DNA from: Cololabis saira
Lineage: Eukaryota; Chordata; Actinopteri; Beloniformes; Belonidae
NCBI RefSeq assembly: GCF_033807715.1
Contig: NC_084590.1
Span: forward strand, 4,718,593-4,782,592
Direction of reading: 5' to 3'
Length of the DNA: 64,000 bases
Part shown: piece after piece, positions 53,056 to 64,000 of the stretch
Numbering within the stretch: the first letter of the stretch is position 1
Layout: each line of letters opens with the position of its first letter
Made by a program: the position numbers and the translations under genes
The notes under the pieces: generated by a model
What the model was told of the DNA's origin: nothing
What the model saw: the letters and a program-made list of their open reading frames with translations, nothing else
The model's database searches: none

Positions 53056-53109
53056 CAGGACTGTCTCAGAAAATTAGAATATTGTGATAAAGTTCTTTAT
53101 TTTCTGTAA

Positions 53110-53151
<42 letters not shown>

Positions 53152-53310
53152 TCATACATTCTGGATTCATTACAAATCAACTGAAATATTGCAAGCCTTT
53201 TATTATTTTAATATTGCTGATTATTGCTTACAGTTTAAGATTAAGATTCCCAGAATATTCTAATTTTTTGAGATAGGATATTTGAGTTTTCTTAAGCTGT
53301 AAGTCATGAT
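53056..53310. mobile_element. Tc1/mariner-type MITE, copy 2, truncated
   Basis: Begins CAGGACTGTCTCAGAAAATT after TA and follows copy 1 to about TTTTCTTAAGCTGTAAG, where the second half is missing. A run of about 33 A (53117-53149) has grown inside it. Confidence 0.8.
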
Positions 53311-53929
53311 TTGGTCATGGGCAGGTAGCACAGGTGACCTCTCTCTGTAGACAGCGTGAGTGGAAACAGCCGTTGATCTTGTGGCGGGCAGAGATGCTCC
53401 GTAGCAGTCCAGGATTACTCCCTCACAGGCACTCCTGCCCCACTTCTGTTGGTCTCTCCGAGGACTTTTGTCCACCTGTATTGTCCATAATTCATTTAGA
53501 GATGCTGGAGTTAGGAACATGTCCCTGTAGCCACATCTAAAAACTCCCACCCTATTCCTATTTTCTATTCCACCCCACTTCCCAGGGACCTCGCACTCCC
53601 GTCGGTGATCAAAGCGTCATCCTTCTCATTCTCAGTTTTTTTTCCTGCTCTGCATCCTTCATTTCAACTGGATTTTATTTATTTTTTTTCTCGTTGTGAG
53701 CTGGTCTTTTTAAAAAAGCTCAATTAGCTGCTTTCACATGTAAACACGTTTCTGTAATCACAGATACTCATAACAAACTTTTTTTTTTTTAAGTGCTTAC
53801 ATTTCCACTGTAATACCTCCAGGCAGAACAGACTCCAAAGCAGCATGGCTGATGGCAGCTTCAGGTGTATAGGTCATATTGCCACAGAAGAGGAAATGTT
53901 TTATTAAGAGACAAATCAGTAAGAGTTTG
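53311..53929. other. Unassigned sequence
   Basis: No element end or exon recognised. A chance open frame near 53334-53540 has no domain. Confidence 0.4.
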
Positions 53930-54485
53930 TACGGAAGAGTATTAGGGCCAGGCAGGAGAAAAATATAAATAATATTTTATTAGGGCCAGGCAGGAGAAAA
54001 ATTAAAGTAATATTTTAGAGGAGAAAGGTTTTTTTTCATTATGCACGAATTATGCATAAAAAGTCGAAATTTCGAGAAAAAAGTTGAAAAGTCGAGATTA
54101 ATGTTGAAGTAGAATTTCGAGAAAAATGTCGAGGAAAAAAGTTGAAATGTTGAGAAAAAAGACGAAATGTCCAGAAAAAAGTCAAATTTTAAGAAAAAAG
54201 TCGAAATGTCGAGAAAAAAGTCAAAATTTTAAGAAAAAAGTCGAAATGTCGAGAAAAAAGTCGAAAAGTCGAGATTAATGTTGAAGTACAATGTCGAGAA
54301 AAATGACGAAATGTCGAGAAAAAAGTCGAAATGTCGAAATTTAGACTTTTTTCTCGAAATTGTATTTCAACATTAATTTCGACTTCTTTCTCGACATTTC
54401 AACTTTTTTCTCGAAGTGCACAATAAAAAAAAATCTTCCACTCTCAAATTTTTTTTCTCTTGTCAGGCCCTAATACTCTTCCGTA
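53930..54485. mobile_element. Hairpin MITE, TACGGAAG family, copy 2
   Basis: TACGGAAGAGTATTAGGGCC at the left and GGCCCTAATACTCTTCCGTA at the right. AGTTTG flanks it exactly on both sides (53924-53929, 54486-54491), a 6-bp duplication. The core is GAAAAAAGTCGAAATGTCGA tandem repeats that reverse direction near 54345. The left end is partly duplicated (TATTAGGGCCAGGCAGGAGA twice). Confidence 0.85.
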
Positions 54486-54491
54486 AGTTTG

Positions 54492-55971
<1,480 letters not shown>

Positions 55972-56026
55972 GGAACAGTCGTACATGGAAAGTGTCGTGA
56001 CTTTCCTGCAGGATGTGGTTCCTCAA
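55972..56026 (+). CDS. bcas3: bcas3, second coding exon
   Basis: 55 bp between the TTCTCACAG acceptor and a GTAAGTT donor. It completes the split Thr codon left by the previous exon and then encodes EQSYMESVVTFLQDVVPQ, a highly conserved BCAS3 segment. It ends in phase 0. Residues 24-42 of the protein. Confidence 0.95.
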
Positions 56027-56258
56027 GTAAGTTTCCTCTACCACCACACTATTAAAGTGATTTTTAACCATCTGAGCCACATCAATAAATAAAAACAAAA
56101 CAAAGAAGACACACAACTCGTATGTGAGACATACAGTGGTTTGAATGACACAGTGTCTGTTTAAAACAGTTGTTTTTAGAGCAACGGGTTCTGCAGCTCC
56201 TCCACTGCGCTCCACCGACGTTCTTCAGGCTGTGCCTTATTTCAGTTCTTTCCCACAG

Positions 56259-56660
56259 GTTTGAGCTAACGTGTTAATGTGCGTTTTTAAAAACCCGAAT
56301 ATGAGCCCTGGGTTACTCCTTTTAAAACCCGAAAATTCGGTCATGTAAACATCAAAAGGAACATGAATTTGTTTTCTGCACATGCTCTGTTCACAAGGAA
56401 TCCTGGTCTTTTGAGTCCAGGAAGTTCTTATAAACACGGAGAAACACAAGACCAGGAGGAGACTAATCACTTCATAAATGTAATGAAGGATATGAACATT
56501 TCTGCATTTGTAGACGGTAGAAAGTACCGGGATAGAAGATTTACAAGAAGGTGAGAGAAAAGTTGCGCGGACCAGCATTTGGATACAGGAAGAAGAAGTA
56601 GAAATGACGGGAATTGCGTCATGACGTTCTCCACGCGTCGCTGGTTTGATCCAGATATCC
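56259..56660 (+). mobile_element. Harbinger-like element, partial, inverted
   Basis: Reads the complement of the elements at 1.0 and 2.8 kb, including GGATATGAACATTTCTGCAT and GGTTTGATCCAGATATCC. It is truncated at its left side. On + it gives the MNISAFVDGRKYRDRRF reading. Confidence 0.7.
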
Positions 56661-57056
56661 CAAAATGTCCCAATTGCGCCAAAATGACACAATTAATTCA
56701 AAATGGCCGACTTCCTGTTCAGTTTCGGCCATGGCGCCAAGAGACTTTTCTTTAAGTTGCAACATGATACAGGTGTGTAGCGATTTTCGTGCATGTACGT
56801 CAAACCGTATTGTGGGGCTTGAGGCACAAAGTTTTCTAGGGGGCGCTGTTGAGCCATTAGGCCACGCCCATTAATGCAAACCATTAAATATCACATTTGT
56901 CGCCAGGCCTGGCTTGCTTGCAAAATTTGTTGACTTTTGGGGCATGTTTGAGGGGGGCAAAAAGGCCCTCATTTCGTTCGGAAAAATAAAAATGAGGAAA
57001 AAAAAAAAATTCCTACAGATACAATAGGGCCTTCGCACTGTCAGTGCTCGGGCCCT
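56660..57056 (+). mobile_element. AACGGGCCCT-type dispersed repeat, right part
   Basis: Matches 39960-40338 closely, from GCGCCAAAATGACACAATTA to GTGCTCGGGCCCTAATT, including GGGGGCGCTGTTGAGCC and GCCTGGCTTGC. It is inserted in bcas3 intron sequence next to the Harbinger-like piece. Confidence 0.8.
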
Positions 57057-57368
57057 AATTAATTCAGAATCTTCAGCTGTTTGTTATACCAAAGTGACCA
57101 CAATGTGTGCATAAAAAATATTTAGAAAACACTTTAGGATACACTCATGATGCAAAAAAACATTAAATTGATGATTAAAAATTATCCCTGAATACAGATC
57201 AAAATGGAAAGTTGTGTGGGCTTAGCCTGGAATAATATCCGCTAGCACTAAAACACATCCTGTTACCATTAAATGGACTGTCACACATGTGTCTTGGAAT
57301 CTCACAATGTTCACATGTGTTGTGGTGTAAATACTGTCTACACTTCTTTTTTATCTGTCAAATTGCAG

Positions 57369-57444
57369 GCTTATACTGGGGCTCTACCCACAGATGAAAA
57401 GGAGAAGATCATCTGGGTTCGCTTTGAGAAAGCTGACATCAGTG
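57369..57444 (+). CDS. bcas3: bcas3, third coding exon
   Basis: 76 bp from AATTGCAG to a GGTAAGC donor. It encodes AYTGALPTDEKEKIIWVRFE plus KADIS and one base of the next codon. This is the start of the propeller in BCAS3; the pattern EKEKI-WVRFE is strongly conserved. Residues 43-67. The donor is G|GTAAGC after 57444. Confidence 0.95.
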
Positions 57445-57571
57445 GTAAGCTTTTAAACAGACAGCAATTCTGACACATTAGATCCTAATATGTCAGATAT
57501 CATCTTTGATTGGAGTCTCCTGTAACTCTTTCATGGGGTGGGCGCGCTGGGGGGGAAAGCACCTGCCCTTA

Positions 57572-58214
57572 CACCGTGTCCTAACGACTATCACGTCGCA
57601 CTGCGTTACATCGGACGCTCCCTGTCCACACTGAAACCGTTATGGGCCCCCACGTTATTTTTATTGACAGCTGAAACTCACCTTTTACTCACTGCACTAC
57701 CCGCCCGTGAGCTCCTAAAGTGGCAGCACCTCGCGACGCGCTGGAATCCGCGCAGCTCAGCGAGGTCAACGGACGAGACGAAGCGAGCGTGACTCCCATT
57801 GGTCAGTCTCTCGCTAAGCAGAAACTGGTTATCACATTAATGATTAAGGTAAATGAAAAAGACACAAGCTTTAGATAATAAGTGGTGAAACTTCCAGCTC
57901 CCTGTCCATCTCCCTCCAGCAGCTGCCACTTTATTGAGGTTTTTGTAGTGAAATGAGGAGGTATCATAGAGATAACTTCTCATTTCAACTAACTGGATCA
58001 GCCGTTCCTCATCCGTGACCGTTTCCTACAGCGCTTTTCACCGGCTTTCAACGCCAGCGGCAGGAAGAAAATAGAAGCAGGACGTCCGAGAAATTTTCAG
58101 CTCAAAACGGCACGCCGCGTCGCTCGCGGCCAGTTAGGACAGTCCAATAGAAAATAAAGCAATGGAATTGATTTTGTCGCTGACGCTCGCTTGCATCGCA
58201 TGCAGTTAGGACAC
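57572..58214. mobile_element. Inverted-end element (GTGTCCTAAC)
   Basis: ACACCGTGTCCTAACGACTA at the left and GCATGCAGTTAGGACACC at the right are inverted, and a second CAGTTAGGACAGTCC lies inside near 58130. CpG-rich flanks around both ends (GCGACGCGCTGG; CGCTCGCGGCC). No protein domain. Target duplication not resolved. Confidence 0.5.
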
Positions 58215-58232
58215 CAAAGACAAAGAGAGCTC

Positions 58233-58932
58233 AGGCCCTGTTTACGCGTAGCAAAAACGGTGTTGTTTTCATGCGTTTTGGCCATTCTTTAACACGAAAA
58301 CGGAGCTCAAAGTCACCAAAAACCATCATTTCTGAAAACTCCGGCCAAAGTGGAGATTTGCAAAAACTCTGTCTTCACGTTTGCTTGTAAACGGAGGGAA
58401 ACGGACATTTAGGCTTCAGAACGTCACATTATGAGACAGAAACGTCACCAGCGTCACGTGTGCCACCTGTGTTTACAATTAGTTTGGCCACCGTCAATAT
58501 TTTCTTGTATTTTACCTATTTTATATTCTAACGTCACACTTAAAAGTAACTCCACTTCTCTGTCACTCCAAACTCTTGTTCCGTCTTGGAAGTAAAGCCT
58601 GAATTATGGTCCTGCGATAAATCGCCGCGTACCCTACGCCGTAGGCTCTGCGTTGGTGTAACGCGGAACCATAAATCAGCCTTTACTGGAAGTTACTCGT
58701 GTCATTTGTTGACGTTTTTTCCAGGATTCTGATTGGCTAGCATGACTTTATCTTCTCGTTACACTGCCCCCTGTAGGTTTGGCTGCTCATAGCACCTTAA
58801 CAGCTTATTTATGCGGGTTTGTGTAAATGAAGAGATTTTGAAAACGATCTTGTGTAAATGATGGTATTTTTCAAAACGTAGAGGGGGAAATATCCGTTTT
58901 TGTAAATACCCGGCTATGTGTAAACGTGGCCT
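58233..58932. mobile_element. Inverted-end MITE (GTTTACACGTAGC family), copy 2
   Basis: AGGCCCTGTTTACGCGTAGC and ATGTGTAAACGTGGCCT bound about 700 bp that pair with the copy at 7779-9278 without its telomere-like insert. A small MITE (58594-58684) is nested in it. Confidence 0.7.
58594..58684. mobile_element. MITE, AACCATAAATCAGGC family, short copy
   Basis: GCCTGAATTATGGTCCTGCG and AACGCGGAACCATAAATCAG are inverted. The sister sequence at about 8147 (TCTTGGAAGTAACTGG) gives the approximate empty site, and a TA at each edge may be the target. Confidence 0.75.
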
Positions 58933-58976
58933 CAGTTTCAGTTAAATGTATTTTTAAAAAGTAAGAATATCAATCA

Positions 58977-59331
58977 GGCAGCACGGTGTCTTGGTGGTTA
59001 TCTCTGTTGCCTCACAGCAAGAAGGTTCCCGGTTTGACTCCATGGCCCGGCAGGGTCTTTCTGTGTGGAGTTTGCATGTTCTCCCCTCCGGTTACTCCGG
59101 TTTCCTCCCACAGTCCAAAACAGGCTAGTAGGTTGATTGGTGATTCCAAATTGCCTGTAGGTGTGAGTGTGAGTGTGAGTGTGTTTGTAAATATGTGTCC
59201 CTGTGACGGAGTGGTGACCTGTCCAGGGTGAACTCCTGCCTCTCACCTGAAAATGATCTGGGATAGACTCCAGCAGACCCCCGTCACCCTGCAAAGGATA
59301 TAGCAGGTATAGAAAATGGATGGATGGATGG
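58977..59331 (+). mobile_element. tRNA-derived SINE with ATGG tail, copy 2
   Basis: Starts GGCAGCACGGTGTCTTGGTG, with A-box and B-box-like (GGTTTGACTCC) sites, and ends GGATGGATGGATGG. AAGAATATCAATCA is duplicated exactly (58963-58976, 59332-59345), 14 bp. The tail is close in form to that of Rex3. Confidence 0.9.
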
Positions 59332-59847
59332 AAGAATATCAATCAATTGCTTAGAAAAGCTGCCTAAAAACCAAGACAATTCAATTAAGTGTGTATGAAA
59401 ATAAAATACAAAAACAAACAAGGATTAAAAGGCACATAAAAAGTCCCAATCGGTCCCGTCTTTAAAGGATATTGCACACTCAGGTCGTCCGGTCCTTGTG
59501 CACTATGTCAAGTTAGTGGATGGACGTCCAACGGTTCCTGCATTATTTACCATGAAACAGGAAGTGCATGGTTTTGTAATACCAATGAAAAAAATCCAAA
59601 TCATGTATTCGTCCCAGGGAAGGGAGGCTTAAGAATCGCAACCATTTCACAGAAGCACACATTTCAGACACTGCAACTTACAGTGTATTCTGAAGTTTAT
59701 AACTCTGTATAGAAAATAGGAAAATTATAATTGATTGCTGTGTTTCTGGCTTACTTTGTCCAATCAACTTCAAACTTAACACAAACAATGTCCACCTCGT
59801 TCTCATCAATTCCTGTTAGTTTCACTCAGTCAAATGGTACAATTATG
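59332..59847 (+). other. Intronic sequence, unassigned
   Basis: No element or exon recognised. Confidence 0.4.
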
Positions 59848-60541
59848 GCTCTTTTATACTAGTACCTACTCAGCCCGACTCCACTTGCCCTCGTTTCTTT
59901 TCAATACCCAGATGAGTAGCAGGAGGTTGGAGTGAAGCTGCTGGGATCTAAATGAAGAAGACAACAACACTAAAGATGTAGAACCTGGAGGAGATGATAG
60001 ATGTGCTGCTGGATCTGTGGCTTGTGTTTGATAACAAGTTAAAAAATGAGAGTGAAAGAAGCTTCAAGTGGTGACGCTTTTTAATTTTATAGTTAGTCTC
60101 TGTGCTGCTGAAAAGTCAGCTGGAGCCGTGAGCAGCTATGAAGAGACAGAGCTCCTGGTGGATCTGGTCGTTCCTTATCACCGTCTAGATCCCTTTTTAA
60201 TTCTCTCCTCAGCACCAGGTTTATGAACATCTGACCCTCAGAGTTGGATCAAACAGACTTTTGCTGCCGTTGCTGGTTGAATAAAATGAACAAGAATCCG
60301 TCAGAGTCTCTTTCTCTGATTTCCTCCTCCTGACTCAGACGTCTGACTCCAACCCCCCGACCAATCGGTGGCCTGTAGTGTGATGATGTCAGATACAGCC
60401 GACTCAGCAGCTTAGAACCTCGGCAGAATAGATACAGAAAAGTATCTATTCTGCACATTAGACCCCTAGTGGAAATGCGCAAAACCGAGGCGAGTCGAGT
60501 CGGGCTGAGTAGGTACTAGTGGAAAAGCACCAATACAATTT
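59848..60541. mobile_element. DNA element (CTAGTACCTACTCAGC ends)
   Basis: GGCTCTTTTATACTAGTACC at the left and AGGTACTAGTGGAAAAGCAC at the right, with GAGTCGAGTCGGGCTGAG facing its complement near 59875. ACAATTAT and ACAATTTT next to the ends could be a decayed 8-bp duplication, in line with hAT. An inner hairpin AAGTATCTATTCTGC is present. No transposase. Confidence 0.6.
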
Positions 60542-60591
60542 TCTGTTTACTTTTCTGTGTTTGATTACGGTTCTTCTTTACATTACATATA

Positions 60592-60945
60592 CAGGACTGT
60601 CTCAGAAAATTAGAATATTGTGATAAAGTTCTTTATTTTCTGTAATGCAAATCCAAAAACAAAAATGTCATACATTCTGGATTCATTACAAATCAACTGA
60701 AATATTGCAAGCCTTTTATTATTTTAATATTGCTGATTATGGTTTACAGTTTAAGATTAAGATTCACAGAATATTCTAATTTTTTGAGATAGGATATTTG
60801 AGTTTTCTTAAGCTGTAAGCCATGATCAGCAATATTAAAATAATAAAAGGCTTGCAATATTTCAGTTGATTTGTAATTAATCCAGAATGTATGACTTTTT
60901 TGCATTACAGAAAATAAAGGACTCTAATTTTCTGAGACAGTCCTG
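60592..60945. mobile_element. Tc1/mariner-type MITE, copy 3
   Basis: Same ends as copy 1 (CAGGACTGTCTCAGAAAATT ... TTCTGAGACAGTCCTG) with TA on both sides (60590-60591, 60946-60947). Inverted halves meet near 60770. Confidence 0.9.
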
Positions 60946-61109
60946 TATTTAGGATGCACTTATTTACATTTTAGTTACATTTTGGTAAAACATTTTTTTA
61001 CATTTACTGTTTGTTGTTTTGTCAAATTTACAACATGGATGTTTGGATTGTCATAAGGTTTGAAAGTCAAACAGAAACTAAAGTTTTCCGTCTCTCTTCA
61101 CGTCTGCAG

Positions 61110-61216
61110 ACACTGCTCGCAACCCCGAGTTAATGGAGATGCACAGCGGCACTTCCGATCCCCCTCTTTGCCTCATGATCGGCTACACGGATGGGATACA
61201 GATCTGGAGCATATCT
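61110..61216 (+). CDS. bcas3: bcas3, fourth coding exon (last in window)
   Basis: 107 bp from GTCTGCAG to a GTAAGTC donor. The split Asp codon is completed, followed by TARNPELMEMHSGTSDPPLC, LMIGYTDGIQIWSIS. The GYTDGxQxWSI end is the first repeat of the propeller and matches BCAS3 in order and length. It ends in phase 0. The remaining ~800 residues expected for the family lie beyond 64000; I found no further exon in the 2.8 kb that follow. Confidence 0.95.
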
Positions 61217-62194
61217 GTAAGTCATGCACTTTATCAATCTATATTTATTCATTTTGATTTGATTCTTATCTATCTCATGTCCTGATACATTGAAAAAAAA
61301 ACATTGGGATGGTCATATAGGTTTCAGGTGAAGAATCAATTTTATGCAATTGTAAAATTTTCCACTGTAGGATGAAGTTTTTATTCATATTTGTTTTTGA
61401 AAAACCCTTAAAAAATGAACACCATAACAAACAAAGTTTAGTCCAGGTACATTTTCATGTCACTCTTTGAATATATAGACATCATTAAATAGTTTTTTCA
61501 CATAGAAGCTATAGTTATTTTTTTAACCAAAGCACATTGCTTACCTGAAGGATTAACTTGAGCTGTTGAAAATGCTTCTTTATTTTTCTTACTGCATTGA
61601 TGCTTTATCTTGAGAATTGATTGCGTGACTGGATAATGTAAACAGCGTTTGAGGTTCAAAAGTCAAACTTTGGTAGAATCCCTTGCCGAGTGGACGTGTC
61701 GTGACATGTCACTGTTCAGCCACGTGGGCGGCAGGAAAACAGCCAAGAAACAACGTCAAGACGGTTGACTGAACAATATTTAAGAAAAGTTCCAGATTAG
61801 CATACAGTAGGGGAATCCTGTAGTTTCATTTATATTTCCTTTTACATAAAACCAAACACATCAACGGCAAGCTCTGAAGTTTATTTCACCCCTTTATTGT
61901 CCCTCATGCAAAATTTGGTTACAGCAGTAGTGATTACAGCCCCCCGCACCTAAAAAAAAAAACACAAGACAAAACACAATAGTACAAGAAAACTAAGAAA
62001 GAACCCAAGAAAGAGATTTATTAAACATTATTGCATTAAGCAAGTCCAAAAATGCTAGTTGTTTTTTTTTAAAATCCACTTAGAAAGGTGATCTATTACT
62101 CAAGTTACACAGAATATCTTGGAGTGGAAGTTAATCTCAGTTCAGAGCAGGGGTGCAATATGACAGGAACAAAAGGAGTTTGATCATTTTGAAT
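61217..62194 (+). other. bcas3 intron, unassigned part
   Basis: No exon or element end recognised apart from AT-rich low-complexity DNA and a short A-run near 61950. Confidence 0.6.
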
Positions 62195-62750
62195 TTGAAT
62201 TGAATTTGAAGATTTTTATTTCGAACATGCATGTTAAAAAAAAAAAAGAATACAAAAAAGTAAAAAAGTACAAATCGAGTCCTACCCCTGAATCTGACAT
62301 ACGTTCTTACATATAACAAGAGTTTCAATAAGCTTACTTAACAAAACACACATAACCAAACGCCCCTACTTTAATAACTGTTCAATATAGTGATATAATA
62401 CTCAATTATATGTCTATATAAATATAGTCAAAAACAAAACAAATCAACGCAAGCAAAAAGAAAAGAAAACAAACGCCCAGCATTTAGTTGTGCTACTATG
62501 TATGTATGTAATGATAGAAGTAATTATAATGCATAGTATTATATTATCATTTACTTTACAATATAATAGAGAACAATAGACAGCAATGGTATAACAATAT
62601 ACTTGATTAACTATATAAGAGTAGATATGCTATATATATACACTGGTTCATATATTTACCTCCAATTATATATATATAAAAATAACTATAAATCTATATA
62701 TCAACATATCTACATATAAAATATTTTATTATTATGCTTTAAAAAAGAAA
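62195..62750. mobile_element. AT-rich dispersed repeat (GATTTTTATTTCGAACATGC family), copy 2
   Basis: Same order as 5921-6680: GTCCTACCCCTGAATCTGAC, CTTACATATAACAAGAGTTT, CAGCATTTAGTTGTGCTACT and ACTGGTTCATATATTTACCT. Preceded by TTGAATTTGAATTGAATTTG. It lacks the long internal AT run of copy 1. Confidence 0.6.
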
Positions 62751-63569
62751 AACTTGTCCTGGCAACGGCACCTATGCCATTTGAAACACGTTGCTGGTAA
62801 TATCATTAGTTTATCTGGGTTACTTTGTCCAGCCTTTATGATGATGGAAAAAATGTCCACATAAACCCTTCAATTCTCATATTATGTGCATTTGTCATTT
62901 TAGTGATTTATACAGAAGAAAAGCTATAACATAGTATATAGCTATTTCTACAAAAATATGGTAAAACAACATCAAAATGAATGTTTAGGAATTTCCAAAT
63001 CAAAGCTGTGTCTTAAATGGAGCTGCCAAGCAGCCGTTCCTCTCAGGGAAAACCAGCAACATTCCAGACCTGGAGCTTTTGTACGGTAAATGGGCTAAAA
63101 TTCCTCCGAGCTGAAACACAACACTGATGAAAGGTTCCGCTTCTAGTTCAGTTACATCAAGTGCTGCACAAAGAATCGTCACTACATTGTGAAAGAAAAG
63201 GTTTAGATCATTTTGAAGTCACACATATTTACAATAGATGTTTTCTCCAGTGAAAGAATAAAGAAGTGTGGTATTTTTGTTATTTATATTCAATGGTATC
63301 TGCTTTTAATACTTTTGTGAAAGTCTTCAAGCACCACTGAGCCTACATTTTATTTTATTAGGCAGAATTTAAAGAATGTAAAGCTCTGAAGAAATCCAAA
63401 TTAAATAGTGCTTTATCAGTCAAATATGTTGTAGAGACACTTAGACGGAATGGCTGCGAGACGTTTACCAAAACACTGCGTCAAAGCACATCAGTCATTT
63501 ACATCATTTGATAGTTTTGCTGTTTGAGTAGTTTCAACCGATTGTATTGAATAAAATGGCTGTATTTTT
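62751..63569 (+). other. bcas3 intron, unassigned part
   Basis: No exon or repeat recognised. A search of all frames for the next BCAS3 block (the GEAQELFSVRHGP-like segment in mammals) was negative by eye. Confidence 0.5.
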
Positions 63570-64000
63570 CTTTTTGGTAACAATATCGTTATTGATTTTT
63601 TTTTATTCACATACTGGATATTAATATAAAGGATATTTCACAACAACCTTCACAACCCATTCTCTCTTTGCATCTCTCTTCTTACAAGGTCCAAAATTAA
63701 TACAAAGTAACATACAACAGTGTGTAAGTACAATCCAATGGTACCTCTAGCAAATGAAAGATATACATAAACAAAACTTACACTTTTGCTGTCGCCCTCA
63801 AAGACCTTCCTCTTCCTGCCCTGCATTTTCCTCCCGGAGAAGCTCCCCTATATCTCCTTTTTTAATGAATTGATTAAACGGTTTCCAGATTTCCTCGTAC
63901 ATTCCGAGTTTGTTTTTTAATGTATATGTTATTCTCTCCACTGACATACATTGTGCCATAACTTTGATCCAAGTGCCGATTGTAGGCGCATCCGTTTTCT
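63570..64000 (-). mobile_element. L1-type LINE, 3' end, cut by window edge
   Basis: On the minus strand the frame from 64000 to the stop at 63798-63800 encodes DAPTIGTWIKVMAQCMSVER, ITYTLKNKLGMYEEIWKPF and ends EEEGL, the C-terminal pattern of L1-like ORF2 (E-x-x-TY-x-L-x-x-K-L-x-x-x-x-x-x-W-x-P-F). A 3' untranslated tail follows to about 63570. It lies in the bcas3 intron in antisense. Confidence 0.75.

Larger units (their letters stand above)
56027..57368 (+). other. bcas3 intron with repeats
   Basis: 1.34 kb, mostly transposon-derived: an inverted Harbinger-like part (56259-56660) and the AACGGGCCCT repeat (56660-57056). The end TTTTTTATCTGTCAAATTGCAG is a normal acceptor. Confidence 0.85.
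57445..61109 (+). other. bcas3 intron, 3.7 kb, rich in insertions
   Basis: At least six elements are listed separately (57572, 58233, 58594, 58977, 59848 and 60592). Remaining sequence has no exon. Ends in TCTCTTCACGTCTGCAG, a good acceptor. Confidence 0.85.

Overview
The window looks like a repeat-dense piece of a teleost fish chromosome. The evidence is the mix of Rex3/RTE, L2, L1 and Rex1/CR1-type LINEs, BEL/Pao and small non-autonomous LTR elements, hAT, Tc1/mariner and Harbinger-like DNA elements, a tRNA-headed SINE ending in ATGG repeats, and one split vertebrate gene. The species cannot be named from the sequence. Bacterial features (operons, CRISPR, ribosome binding sites) do not apply.

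The one host gene I can support is the 5' part of bcas3 (BCAS3, also called rudhira/PHAF2) on the + strand. Four coding exons, joined by phase-consistent GT-AG introns, lie at 55620-55690, 55972-56026, 57369-57444 and 61110-61216. They encode about the first 103 residues and the gene runs off the right edge. Five kb upstream, at 50411-50509, four inverted CCAAT boxes sit 31-32 bp apart ahead of a GC-rich stretch. This is the best promoter candidate, but its link to bcas3 is inferred.

Layout: 1-10.8 kb holds microsatellites, two Harbinger-like elements with a Myb-like remnant, hairpin MITEs, an interstitial telomeric-like array and LINE tails. 10.8-14.6 kb is a giant fold-back element whose core is a 2.1 kb array of 10-bp units kept in strict register. 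15.4-19.3 kb is a hairpin element split by a SINE and by a Rex3 LINE. That Rex3 is itself split by a hAT element, and its last codons have expanded into a 1.35 kb minisatellite. 20-22 kb has Tc1, LINE-tail and LTR debris. 22,089-38,931 is a single BEL/Pao LTR retrotransposon with a 5-bp target duplication, filled by a 3.9 kb fold-back (which holds two further insertions), a nearly intact 3.4 kb LINE and an L2 fragment. 39-44.5 kb has a dispersed repeat and an L2 copy split by a pol-less LTR element, followed by a second such element. 46.9-49.4 kb is an L1 copy split by a hAT element. 50-53 kb has the promoter candidate and a tandem duplication decorated by datable insertions. 55.6-64 kb is bcas3 and its transposon-filled introns.

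Most of the window is insertion into insertion. For many of them the target-site duplication can be read directly, so the order of events can be reconstructed. Almost all long open frames here are transposon remnants or repeat artefacts. I see no clearly new protein-coding system. The most unusual items are the fold-back with the 10-bp array, the codon-derived minisatellite inside Rex3, the hairpin family with 6-7 bp duplications, and the regularly spaced CCAAT array.
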